DNA of 9,540 bases from Prosthecobacter sp. (GCA_025869455.1 JAOZVT010000592.1:1-9540); one strand, 5' to 3'. Counted from the stretch's first letter, positions 1 to 7,647 are shown. Translations and numbers: made by a program. The notes: generated by a model not told the origin, from the letters alone.

Positions 1-61
1 GATCCAATACCGCTCCTACCAATGTGTTCTCATAGGGGCTTGGCTTGACGGATACATTCAT
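1..61 (-). CDS. Possible start of the next gene, truncated by window edge
   Basis: ATG at 61 opens a frame that runs 20 codons to the left edge without a stop (MNVSVKPSPYENTLVGAVLD). AAAGGA lies 11 nt upstream, giving a fair Shine-Dalgarno. The hairpin at 101-135 sits just before it, which suits a new transcription unit. The visible part is too short to assign a family. An overlapping ATG at 72 gives only a 12-residue ORF and was not preferred. Confidence 0.4.
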   Translation of the reverse strand, partial: MNVSVKPSPYENTLVGAVLD

Positions 62-100
62 TCGTCATGGATTCCTTTCTGGATTTTCAAAATCATTGAG

Positions 101-135
101 GAAAACGGGGTCAGGCTTCATGTCGCCTGACCCCG
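101..135 (-). terminator. Hairpin plus T-tract, probable intrinsic terminator of the toxin operon (or REP-like palindrome)
   Basis: A perfect 11-bp stem (CGGGGTCAGGC at 106-116 paired with 125-135) encloses an 8-nt loop. Read on the minus strand it is followed by TTTTC (105-101), the layout of a Rho-independent terminator, 117 bp after the immunity stop codon. The plus strand has no T-run after it. The GGGGTCAGGC...GCCTGACCCC palindrome also resembles extragenic repetitive palindromes mobilised by REP-associated transposases. No second copy occurs in this window, so that option is open. Confidence 0.6.
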
Positions 136-138
136 CTT

Positions 139-216
139 CTAACAACAAGCATAACATAAATCTAAAAACACACCACTCCAACAACCTCTTAACCGAATGC
201 CATTCGCGTCTGACAT
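139..216 (-). CDS. Possible 25-residue ORF after the immunity gene
   Basis: ATG at 216 is preceded by purine-rich sequence (AGGAAAAGGGAAAG) that could act as a ribosome binding site. The ORF encodes MSDANGIRLRGCWSGVFLDL plus CYACC. The same frame has further ATGs at 261 and 252 and is the frame reached by a +1 change in the G9 tract. I do not recognise the peptide. It could be a real small protein, the remnant of a longer immunity C-terminus, or chance, and its short length gives little support. Confidence 0.2.
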   Translation of the reverse strand: MSDANGIRLRGCWSGVFLDLCYACC

Positions 217-251
217 CTTTCCCTTTTCCTGGCGCGTAAGTTCATTTTCCA

Positions 252-665
252 TTAGTTCCATTCCAAAGATCTTAACTTCTGATCCCCCCCCCAAACACAT
301 CTCAATTGGGCAAATATCACATTGTAAGTTCTACAAACTTCCACCCCATCATCCCAAGACTCGACAGCTTGTCCCATGAAGACGTTAAAGTCATCTGGAG
401 AAGTGTATCGAGAAAGCGAAAGCGGCCTTCCATCATAAAACCATGACCAGCGTTTAAATGCCCTCGACTTCAAAGTGTCCACCGCAAACCATTTTAAAAT
501 ATCGGCTTCGACACCCACAACTAAGGATAACGATTTATAGCTAAAAATTCCAGCAGGAAGGCTATCTGTTTGATAAGCCTCTGCTATCGAGGTGCAGTCA
601 AAGCGCTCATTTATTTGTGTGCCACAAAGCTGACTTCTATAAATATCAATAAAGTTAGTCGTCAT
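252..665 (-). CDS. Putative immunity protein for the RHS deaminase-like toxin
   Basis: This 137-residue protein belongs to no family I recognise. Its ATG lies inside the end of the RHS gene; the 11-bp overlap (ATGACGACTAA) points to translational coupling. An in-frame TGA lies upstream and no other standard start intervenes, so ATG at 665 is well supported. AGGAG at 685-681 lies 15 nt before it, a long spacing. No signal peptide or membrane segment is visible, so it is probably cytoplasmic. It is rich in aromatic residues (WFAVDTLKSRAFKRWSWFYD) and has four Cys. The position directly after a toxin tip, small size and soluble character are the standard signs of an immunity gene; the function is therefore contextual inference. 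A run of nine G near the 3' end (encoding W125-G-G) makes the last ten residues vulnerable to frameshift. Confidence 0.82.
   Translation of the reverse strand: MTTNFIDIYRSQLCGTQINERFDCTSIAEAYQTDSLPAGIFSYKSLSLVVGVEADILKWFAVDTLKSRAFKRWSWFYDGRPLSLSRYTSPDDFNVFMGQAVESWDDGVEVCRTYNVIFAQLRCVWGGDQKLRSLEWN
284..292 (-). repeat. G9 homopolymer near the 3' end of the immunity gene
   Basis: Nine consecutive G on the coding strand span TGG GGG GGG GAT (W125 to D128). With nine G the protein ends DQKLRSLEWN. With eight it would end after IRS. With ten it would continue for about 47 residues past the G run, ending at the TAG at 141-139. Such tracts are prone to slippage in replication and to sequencing error. 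Confidence 0.85.
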
Positions 666-963
666 CGTTCGTTGCGCGTGCTCCTGTATGTTCGTATGTT
701 GGTGTTTTCATAACCTCACGTGGTACCACATTGGCTTTGCCTGCCGCAGCGTCCACTGCGGCAGTTTTTGGACTGAGTGTCGGTTTAGCTGGGTTTTGAG
801 GCACCACAACACTAGTTCCGGGTCCGGCCTGCATTCTAATGGCAAGCTGGCAATTCGGGCAAGGCATCTGATCCACAGCAATCATTGAGTTAGGACTCCC
901 ATTCAAATCAGCCAACGTTTGTGGTTCAGCATGGATTGTTGTTCCATTCGATTGTGGAGTACT
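655..963 (-). other. Toxin tip: deaminase-like zinc motif (HAE...PCPNC)
   Basis: Within the last ~100 residues of the RHS protein, H2239-A-E2241 (codons at 933-925) and P-C2263-P-N-C2266 (864-850) fit the deaminase-superfamily signature. In that family His and two Cys bind zinc, and Glu shuttles the proton during hydrolytic deamination of cytosine- or adenine-type bases. The strand after it, PGTSVVVP, is placed as in bacterial toxin deaminases such as the SCP1.201/DddA type. The region before HAE is a Thr/Gly-rich linker (about 2205-2235), so the first beta-hairpin of the fold is hard to see. A Lys/Ala tail ending in NDDD follows. Substrate (DNA, RNA or free nucleotide) cannot be told from sequence. 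Alternative: an inactive or structurally minimal deaminase relative. Confidence 0.72.
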
Positions 964-3900
964 GGTTCTAACAGGCGTTGCTGTTCCAGCGCCTGTGGTA
1001 CCAGTCGATGTTGTGGCTGCTCCAGGCAAACCATTTTCAGCTCGATTAGCAATGAGTTGGTTGATTGCTTCTTGACTTTTAGCTGATTGCGTCGGCGATT
1101 TGGCCTTTGCCGCGGCAAGCCCTAACGTTGCTAGTGCTATCACAGCTTCTCCAGCTCTCTCCGATCTTCGTTCATCACTTAATTGTGCACCAGAAGCGTG
1201 GTCCTCTCCTGTTACCGCTTCATAGCCTGCTACTCCAGTTTGATAGCCTCCGTATGCGGCCGCTGCACAATAAACACTGCCAGATACAACTGCACCTGCA
1301 GTTGCCGCAGTTGCCGCACTAACCTCTAGGGCACCAGCTATCGCGACGGCCGCAACGCCACCGGTAGCAGCTATAGCAGCCACTGCCACGCCAACAACAA
1401 CTACGCCTACTGCGGCATACAGAGCGCCTTTACCGAAAGAACTCCAACTCCAAAGACCATTGGGATCAAAACTCGTCCAAGGGTTCTGTTTCACATACGC
1501 ATACAGATTGGGGCCATCCACAAAACCCGCCGGATCTCGGCTCAGCCACACGCCCGTTTCTAGATCTCGATACCGGAAGCCTTCATTCAGCAGGCCTGTC
1601 GGGTCTTCATCCTTGCTGTTGGCTCGTTGTTTGTCCTCGTTCGTGCCTGTTTCCGCCGGGCGTTTGCCATAGGCTTCATAGCTGGCTGTCCACGTCAGCG
1701 CGGCATTTTCATCGCTCTGGGCGATGATGTCTCCACGACCATTGCTCAGTGAATAGCGCAGGGTGCTACCACGAATGCTGTAAAGCATGCCCCCCACACC
1801 GCCGCCCATGTCGGGACCCCGCAAGTAGTGCACGGTGGGACTCTGAACGGCAATGGGGGCCGGGACGGTGCTTTCATATTCAGCCAAACTCAGCCCCCCG
1901 GCGAAGACAATGGCCGTGGTCTGCGCTGGCAGACTTCCCCCTGTGCGGGTCGTCTCTACCCGGCGCGCCCGGTAGTCATAAAGGTAGCCATGCTCGGTAC
2001 CGTCTGGCATCGTCACACCTGTGAGCCGATCCTGCGCATTCCAGGCGTACGTAGTCGTGGTCGTGACAGAAGCCTCCACCACAGACTGGCTCGTGCGATT
2101 ACCATTGGAGTCATAAACAAAGCCCGCACTTTTCAGCAAAGTTCCGCTTAGCTCCGTGTATTGAGCCCAACTCTCCAGTTGGTTAGCCTCATTATAATCA
2201 TAGGTCCAGTAACCGGGGTCCGTAGCTCCCGTGACGGTTTTGCTCGAACGATTGTTCGCATCATCATACTCATAGCTGGTGACGGTGATGCCGCTGGTCG
2301 GGTCGTTGATGGTTTCTGTCTTCAGACGATTGACCTCATCATAGGTCATCCCCGTCGTGCGATCCCCCGCAGGACGCAGTGCATTGGCTTTCCATTGCTC
2401 CAGATGAGCTGTGACATTGCTGACGGCATCATGTCCCCACCCGAACTTGGCAAGCACGCCAGTCTCCGTGAGGTCAGTAGCACTGGCATACAGGGTCCGG
2501 TTGGTCAGGCGTCCCAGCTCATCATAGACATTCTTTGTCACCTGACCATTGCCACTGATCATCTTCAGGGCTCGTCCGGCCAAGTCATAGCCATAGTAGG
2601 TGGTACGTCCAGCTTCCGTGATGGAAGCAGGACGATTCAGCGCATCATAGGTCGTCGTCACAGCACGCCCAGTGCCGTAAGTGGCCGTCAGCCGATTGCC
2701 AGCCACATCATAACCATAAGTGTGGAGAACAGAGAACGAACTCTCCGAGGTCATTCGTCCCAGGGCATCATAGGTGTAGCTCACACTGGCCTCAGGTCGG
2801 CCAGTCTCAGTGACCGTGAGCAGACGTCCCAGATTATCATAGCTACTGAAACGTTCCAGATCAGGCGCAGAAACTTTGCGCAGACGATTACGCACATCAT
2901 AGAAATAGTGAGTCGTAACGTTCTTCGCATCGAGATGACTGATTTTATTGACCGCGTTATATGTAAAGTACTCTGAATCAAAGTTAGCAAACGTCTGCGA
3001 CGTCAGTCGATTTTGTGCGTCGTAGGTAAAGGTCGTCTCTTGGAGCAAGCCGTCTTTGACTGAGGTGCGATTTCCCGCTTTATCATAGGCAAATTGGTTG
3101 AGAATAGCCTCAGCATCCAGCGTCGTGGTCAGCCTTCCCAGCCCGTCATAGGTATTGGTAACAGTCTGATTTTCGGCATTGGTAACGGTTAGGATATTGC
3201 CAGCGGCATCATGAGTGCTGGTCGTGACATGCGTCTGAGTGCCCACTGGCGGTGCGATGGTGGCGTAAACACGCCCCGCGCGGTCATATCGGGTCAGGGT
3301 AAACTGGCCCAAGGGGTCCGTGGACTTGATCACGCGGCCTGCATTATCATACTCAGACTCCGTTTCGGGCCGCAATACCGTGTCCGTTTGCGCATCTAGC
3401 ACCTCTGGGAAAATCACCCGGAAAGGGCGATTACGGATGTCGTAATTCGTTTCCGTGATATTGCCAAGTGGATCACTCTTTTCCAAGACATTGCCTGCCG
3501 CATCGTAGGATTGCCAAACCTGAGGCCGAATGAGTTGGTTGCCTGCTCCAGCCACCAGCACCCCAGGCATCATGGTCACCGTAGCGCGTCCAGCATTATC
3601 ATAAAAATTGAGCGTGGTGTTGCCCATCTCATCTGTACTGCTCCAGACCTGACCTGAAGGCGTGTACTTCATCGTACGCTGACCCGCAGGGACAGCGAAG
3701 TCCACACTACCTGAACTGCCAACAGTGGAAGGTAAGACCACCCGGATAGCACGGCTAAGCCCATCATACTCCGTCTCTGTGATGTTCCCCAACGGGTCTT
3801 GAGACCAGATAACATTGCCCACAGCATCATAATGAGATTGGCTAGTGACAACTTGAGGAGGATCATAAGAAGTGTCCGTCAAGACGACCTGAGTCGGGCG

Positions 3901-6900
3901 GTAGAGATTGTCGTACTCATACTCCGTGACAAATCCCCTAGCATCAATCGTACGCAAGGGTTTGAAACCCGCATTATCAAACATAGACCCACCCACCCAA
4001 TCTGGAGTCAGTTCATCATCATCCACATAGCGGGTCACCAGACGCAAGGCAGGATCAGAATCATCACAATTCACCGTCGTGCGGATACGCCGCCCGATGG
4101 CATCGTACTCATGAAAAGTCCGGATACCACGCGCGTCTGTCTCATACACGGGCAAGTTGAAATCATTGTAAGTCGTCTCTGAGACCAGGTCCCCATTGTA
4201 AACTGGCGGAGTATTTTCATCCCCCGGCGTCAAGGCTGTATAACGAGCACTTGCGACACCGTCACCATTGAGATCCACCGTGGATTTAACCCGCCGATTG
4301 AGGTCATCATAACTGTAAAAAGTTTTTACCCCCAATTCATCGGTCTCCATCTCTAAATTTCCATGTGCATCATACTGCAACTCTTTGAAAGTTAGATCAG
4401 GGTAGATCACCTTCTTTAGACGAAGCGTATCTGGCTCATACTCAAACGCCGTGGTATGGCGGCGTGGATCTGTGACCGTCTTTTTACTGCCACCACCCGT
4501 ATATGAATAACAAGTAATCAGTGGAAGCGATTCATCCACCCCGACCGTCACAGGATCGTCTTCCTCGCCTGCATAGACGATCTGTTGTCTGATACGGCCA
4601 TTCTCATCCGGCACAAAGTCAGTCCGTAATTCCCCAATAGGAGCAGGAATACCATTAGGCACCTCTAATCCCGTGGTTTCCAAAACCTGACGGGTCATGA
4701 ACCCCGCGAAAGTAGGATCATCGTATTCATAACGCGTCACACGCAACACCTCGTCAGACGCGTCCGTCACCGTCTCCTGGGTGCGCAATCCCGTATTCTC
4801 GTCAATCACGTAGTCAGTGACCGTTCCTAATTCATCCGTCACCGACTTTAACAGGCGGAAATTATCCTCATAGACATAGTGTTTGGTCGCATTGATTGGG
4901 TTGCCTTCATGATCGAACTTCGTTTCACTGGTCGGATCATCAAAATTTAGCAATCCTAATTGCTGGAAAGCGCTAGGAGGAGATAAAATGGCATCATCAT
5001 GAGTATAAACAGTGACATTACCGCTGAGGTCTTCTACCCGCTTTAGCGCCATGGCGGCCTCAGGGTCAAATTCATAATACTCAGTTCCGGCCGCTGACGC
5101 GATGGACATTTTGGCAAATGAAACAATAACACTCTGCGAGCTTTCTGCCGTCAAAGGAACCGGACAAAAAACCTGTGGCTGAGTAAATGTGTACGTGTAA
5201 GTGCCCGTGCTGGGCGATGTTACTGTCGTGGTAATGCCGTTAGTCACGACAGTGCCATTCATCAAGTACTGCAAGGAACGATCCCCACTAAATTCTACCG
5301 TCTGCAGATTCGGCCGCACCATCGTCTTCATCAACCGAGGCACACCTGATTGGCGCTTCATCCAAGGATCCTCATCTTTATAACCATTGGAGTAGTGATA
5401 AGTACACTGTGTCGCAAACTCATACTCAAACGCATGCGTATTTCCACGCTCATCGGTGATAGAAGCTAAATCGATATAGCCATACAGTCCTGCATTTGGA
5501 ATGGTGGGATCTGCATCTAGCTCTCCCTGCTCTGTGTATTCATAGGTATAATGGACCGTCGGAGCCGTCGGCCCATCCCCACGCTGCACACTATCCAATA
5601 CATTAAAGGTAACCCCTCTCTCGGTCACATCATCATAGCTGTAGTGAACCGTTTCACCTGAAGGACCACGGATATTAACAACTCGTCCATCATCGTTCTG
5701 CTCAATGTACATGACCTGTGAAGGGCGGTCAGGATCATAGATTTTCCAGGGAATCAGCCCTTCGATACCCTCTGGGTACTCATAGTGGAGTTGATTCCCC
5801 ATCCGATCCTCAACACTGGTCATTCGACCATACTCATACATATTCATACTGTAACTTCCATCCACACGATCGCTGGAAATAGAATGAACAATACCACCAC
5901 CAAACAAACTATTACCAAAGTCCCCAAAATTTTCTATTCGAGTATCATCTTTAAATATCATTTCAAAACGACAAACTGTCCCATACTTCTTGTGTAACTC
6001 CCAGCCTCCCTCAACCTTCACCAAACGATCAAAACAAGTTTTAGCATCCTGCTTCTCATCCAATGCAGGAATCCATTGACTACCTAAATTGGGAGAACCA
6101 ATCATCACAAATGATCTCGAACTGCCATTTTCATCCACGACAGTTGCACGAAAAGGTTGATTACTCCCCCACGAAGGATGAATGAAGGTAATATTGGGTG
6201 TGATATTAGAAGTGTACCCGGCTCCAAACGGGCGATCAGCCCTTTCAGGCGGCCTTAACCCACTAATCCAAGACCAAATCTCCGGCGTGCTTGTACGTCT
6301 CACAGATAAGGGTATCTCAGAAGCACCAGCACGACTCCAAATATCGGTCACTGAATGCCTCAACCCGCGAGTATAAGCATCAACATAAGTTTCGTCCACA
6401 GGGATGTCATTCTCTTCCTGATTTTGAGGTGGACTATCGGATTGAGGAACTCCATTCAGGCCTATTTTTCGATATCTTGGACCTGCAGCATCAGAAGGGC
6501 TCAGCGCACGTGACTGATTACGCAGTGCGACCCTTAAATTCACATCAAATACATTCGCTATCGGCTGAGTAATGAGTAATTGTTGCGCACTTTTACTAGT
6601 CGCATCAATAACAAAAGTATGCACTTCCGCAGATAAGGGCCCCTGGGACATAACTTCATCAGACCTTTGATATTCCCTAATAATCTTATAAGAAGCAGAC
6701 CACCCAGGAGGCATCGTGAGTCGTACTTTTGACCATTCTTCATAATGGTAGCTACCACTGACATAATGATTACTAGCGAAATCGAACTGGTGATCCTGAG
6801 GCAGACATGATTCCCAAGTATCACTCAAGTTACTTGAGTCAAGATTTGGCTTAGAACTAAACCAAATATTTGGCCCCGTATCATCAATAGGATGAGATTG

Positions 6901-7647
6901 CCCCTCTTCTCTATCATTACTCAATGCATACCATAACTCTGGAATAGTATCTAACCAGTATGTGCTGCAGATAGCATATCTTCTCTCAAGATATGGACTA
7001 ATGCTAGGACTTGGCGAAATCAGCTCCTTCAGAAAAGGATCCTTCACCAATCCAGGACTCAACGCAGCAGGGGGCAGTGAATTTGGAATTTGCTCAAACG
7101 GAGAGGAGGTCCATTCCGAACCCTTCCAGTCTGTCGGTGTAACGAGATCGTTGGACCCCTGATCTGGCACCTCAAAGGCAAAGAGACTCTTTGCCTGACC
7201 AATATTAGCCACCGCAAAGTCATCGCTGCCACTTCCATTGACCCAAGTCGGCAGAGAACTGATGGCCCCTGCGGCCAGCAACCGCTCATAGACAGGTTTG
7301 GCCACAGCTTTAAGCTGACCCACGGTCACCACGGCATAGTCATCTGCCCCTGCCGTGTTAGTCGTCCAGGCATTCACAACACCATTGAGTGTAGAACCCG
7401 CGCCTCCAGTTAACTTGGCATTCATCTCTGCCACCGCCGCACTGACGAGGTATTTAAGCTGGCCTTGATTGATGGCCGCAAAGTCATCGCTGGTTTTTCC
7501 TGACACAATGACGCCGCGCGGTGCCCACCAGGAAGGTGTCGCCGCCTGGGCTGGTAGCAGCAGGGTGAGAAAGAGCAGGCTGACCAAAAACTCGCGGATC
7601 AGAACCGCACGGCGCAGCAGGGGGAGGAGATGACAACGAGAAAACAT
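655..7647 (-). CDS. Secreted RHS/YD-repeat polymorphic toxin with C-terminal deaminase-like tip
   Basis: This 2330-residue protein has the order expected of an RHS polymorphic toxin. Residues 1-35 form a Sec signal peptide: Arg-rich n-region, FLVSLLFLTLLLP core, and AQA|A cleavage site. GQ(L/A)K repeats lie at about 53-65, 101-113 and 141-153. Residues 160-600 lack YD repeats; 417-490 (PLSVRRTS...RPFGAGYTSNI) resembles the block that opens RHS shells. About 35 YD repeats follow to about residue 2000. The RHS core (FRYRDLETGVWLSRDPAGF) ends at D2061-PNGLW. Known for the family: the repeats form a closed shell around the toxin, and an Asp-based autoprotease cuts near DPxGL. Residues 2074-2145 are hydrophobic, and 2239-2266 hold HAE and PCPNC. 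No PAAR or VgrG-binding region is seen, and the Sec signal argues against the usual type VI route. The ATG is the only in-frame start because TGA lies one codon upstream; no clear Shine-Dalgarno is visible. Confidence 0.96.
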   Translation of the reverse strand: MFSRCHLLPLLRRAVLIREFLVSLLFLTLLLPAQAATPSWWAPRGVIVSGKTSDDFAAINQGQLKYLVSAAVAEMNAKLTGGAGSTLNGVVNAWTTNTAGADDYAVVTVGQLKAVAKPVYERLLAAGAISSLPTWVNGSGSDDFAVANIGQAKSLFAFEVPDQGSNDLVTPTDWKGSEWTSSPFEQIPNSLPPAALSPGLVKDPFLKELISPSPSISPYLERRYAICSTYWLDTIPELWYALSNDREEGQSHPIDDTGPNIWFSSKPNLDSSNLSDTWESCLPQDHQFDFASNHYVSGSYHYEEWSKVRLTMPPGWSASYKIIREYQRSDEVMSQGPLSAEVHTFVIDATSKSAQQLLITQPIANVFDVNLRVALRNQSRALSPSDAAGPRYRKIGLNGVPQSDSPPQNQEENDIPVDETYVDAYTRGLRHSVTDIWSRAGASEIPLSVRRTSTPEIWSWISGLRPPERADRPFGAGYTSNITPNITFIHPSWGSNQPFRATVVDENGSSRSFVMIGSPNLGSQWIPALDEKQDAKTCFDRLVKVEGGWELHKKYGTVCRFEMIFKDDTRIENFGDFGNSLFGGGIVHSISSDRVDGSYSMNMYEYGRMTSVEDRMGNQLHYEYPEGIEGLIPWKIYDPDRPSQVMYIEQNDDGRVVNIRGPSGETVHYSYDDVTERGVTFNVLDSVQRGDGPTAPTVHYTYEYTEQGELDADPTIPNAGLYGYIDLASITDERGNTHAFEYEFATQCTYHYSNGYKDEDPWMKRQSGVPRLMKTMVRPNLQTVEFSGDRSLQYLMNGTVVTNGITTTVTSPSTGTYTYTFTQPQVFCPVPLTAESSQSVIVSFAKMSIASAAGTEYYEFDPEAAMALKRVEDLSGNVTVYTHDDAILSPPSAFQQLGLLNFDDPTSETKFDHEGNPINATKHYVYEDNFRLLKSVTDELGTVTDYVIDENTGLRTQETVTDASDEVLRVTRYEYDDPTFAGFMTRQVLETTGLEVPNGIPAPIGELRTDFVPDENGRIRQQIVYAGEEDDPVTVGVDESLPLITCYSYTGGGSKKTVTDPRRHTTAFEYEPDTLRLKKVIYPDLTFKELQYDAHGNLEMETDELGVKTFYSYDDLNRRVKSTVDLNGDGVASARYTALTPGDENTPPVYNGDLVSETTYNDFNLPVYETDARGIRTFHEYDAIGRRIRTTVNCDDSDPALRLVTRYVDDDELTPDWVGGSMFDNAGFKPLRTIDARGFVTEYEYDNLYRPTQVVLTDTSYDPPQVVTSQSHYDAVGNVIWSQDPLGNITETEYDGLSRAIRVVLPSTVGSSGSVDFAVPAGQRTMKYTPSGQVWSSTDEMGNTTLNFYDNAGRATVTMMPGVLVAGAGNQLIRPQVWQSYDAAGNVLEKSDPLGNITETNYDIRNRPFRVIFPEVLDAQTDTVLRPETESEYDNAGRVIKSTDPLGQFTLTRYDRAGRVYATIAPPVGTQTHVTTSTHDAAGNILTVTNAENQTVTNTYDGLGRLTTTLDAEAILNQFAYDKAGNRTSVKDGLLQETTFTYDAQNRLTSQTFANFDSEYFTYNAVNKISHLDAKNVTTHYFYDVRNRLRKVSAPDLERFSSYDNLGRLLTVTETGRPEASVSYTYDALGRMTSESSFSVLHTYGYDVAGNRLTATYGTGRAVTTTYDALNRPASITEAGRTTYYGYDLAGRALKMISGNGQVTKNVYDELGRLTNRTLYASATDLTETGVLAKFGWGHDAVSNVTAHLEQWKANALRPAGDRTTGMTYDEVNRLKTETINDPTSGITVTSYEYDDANNRSSKTVTGATDPGYWTYDYNEANQLESWAQYTELSGTLLKSAGFVYDSNGNRTSQSVVEASVTTTTTYAWNAQDRLTGVTMPDGTEHGYLYDYRARRVETTRTGGSLPAQTTAIVFAGGLSLAEYESTVPAPIAVQSPTVHYLRGPDMGGGVGGMLYSIRGSTLRYSLSNGRGDIIAQSDENAALTWTASYEAYGKRPAETGTNEDKQRANSKDEDPTGLLNEGFRYRDLETGVWLSRDPAGFVDGPNLYAYVKQNPWTSFDPNGLWSWSSFGKGALYAAVGVVVVGVAVAAIAATGGVAAVAIAGALEVSAATAATAGAVVSGSVYCAAAAYGGYQTGVAGYEAVTGEDHASGAQLSDERRSERAGEAVIALATLGLAAAKAKSPTQSAKSQEAINQLIANRAENGLPGAATTSTGTTGAGTATPVRTSTPQSNGTTIHAEPQTLADLNGSPNSMIAVDQMPCPNCQLAIRMQAGPGTSVVVPQNPAKPTLSPKTAAVDAAAGKANVVPREVMKTPTYEHTGARATNDDD
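681..685 (-). promoter_or_regulatory. Possible ribosome binding site of the immunity gene
   Basis: AGGAG on the minus strand lies inside the RHS coding sequence, 15 nt before the ATG at 665. The match is good but the spacing exceeds the usual 5-10 nt. Re-initiation after the overlapping RHS stop codon may therefore contribute as much as direct ribosome binding. Confidence 0.4.
1210..1430 (-). other. Hydrophobic Ala/Val/Gly segment and pre-toxin linker after the RHS core
   Basis: Just after DPNGLW the protein has about 70 residues almost free of charge (ALYAAVGVVVVGVAVAAIAA, then VAAVAIAGALEVSAATAATA and AGAVVSGSVYCAAAAYGG). This is enough for two membrane-spanning or membrane-inserting helices. 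It is followed by VTGEDHASGAQLSDERRSER, which resembles the TG...LS..ER pre-toxin linker common before C-terminal toxins. In polymorphic toxins such segments are proposed to help the released tip cross the target membrane. The helices are seen in composition only; topology is inference. Confidence 0.6.
1450..5860 (-). repeat. YD-repeat (RHS) shell and RHS core
   Basis: Degenerate repeats of the form YDxxGRxxxxxDxxGxxTxxxY are encoded from about residue 600 to 2000. They appear at DNA level as recurring atcata or tcgta on the plus strand. Clear units include YDAAGNVLEKSDPLGNITE, YDNAGRVIKSTDPLGQFTL and YDALGRMTSESS. The conserved core closes the shell, with DPAG at D2038 and DPNGL at D2061. 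By analogy with RHS and TcC proteins, this part forms a beta-cage that holds the C-terminal toxin, and cleavage is expected just after DPNGL. The 265 residues after L2065 would then be released. Confidence 0.9.
7190..7491 (-). repeat. Three N-terminal (S/A)DD(F/Y)A...GQ(L/A)K repeats
   Basis: Three copies spaced about 40-50 residues apart follow the signal peptide: SDDFAAINQGQLKYLV, ADDYAVVTVGQLKAVA and SDDFAVANIGQAKSLF. Each is followed by a short Ala-rich helix. The segment is G+C-rich like the RHS shell and unlike the AT-rich region after it. I associate this element with large secreted proteins of Verrucomicrobiota. Its function is unknown to me; retention at the cell surface or binding to the envelope is a guess. 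Confidence 0.7.

Larger units (their letters stand above)
62..251. other. Intergenic region downstream of the immunity gene
   Basis: This stretch separates the immunity gene from the possible next gene. Apart from the hairpin and the short ORF, I see only AT-rich sequence. A weak promoter-like pair on the minus strand (TTGGAG, 17 nt, TATGTT) lies between the short ORF start and the hairpin; it is too poor a match to call. No RNA gene or long repeat is visible. Confidence 0.5.

Noticed and set aside
47..66. Weak hairpin GACGGAT...ATTCGTC
   Set aside because: It has only seven pairs including one G-T and no T-tract, and it overlaps the possible start of the left-edge gene.
145..190. Promoter-like pair TTGGAG-17 nt-TATGTT on the minus strand
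   Set aside because: Both boxes match the consensus poorly, and the only nearby downstream element is a terminator-like hairpin.
45..239. 64-residue plus-strand open frame
   Set aside because: It runs straight through the hairpin (giving TGSGF.SPDP) and has no ribosome binding site or protein-like pattern.
2161..2976. 271-residue plus-strand open frame
   Set aside because: It lies wholly inside the RHS shell on the opposite strand. It is rich in Ile/Arg because the YD repeats (TATGAT...) read backwards as ATCATA, and its in-frame openness follows from the repeat period.
1450..5860. CRISPR-like or tandem DNA array suggested by recurring atcata/tcgta
   Set aside because: The spacing is irregular, the repeats are degenerate, and they are fully explained by YD codons in the long open frame.
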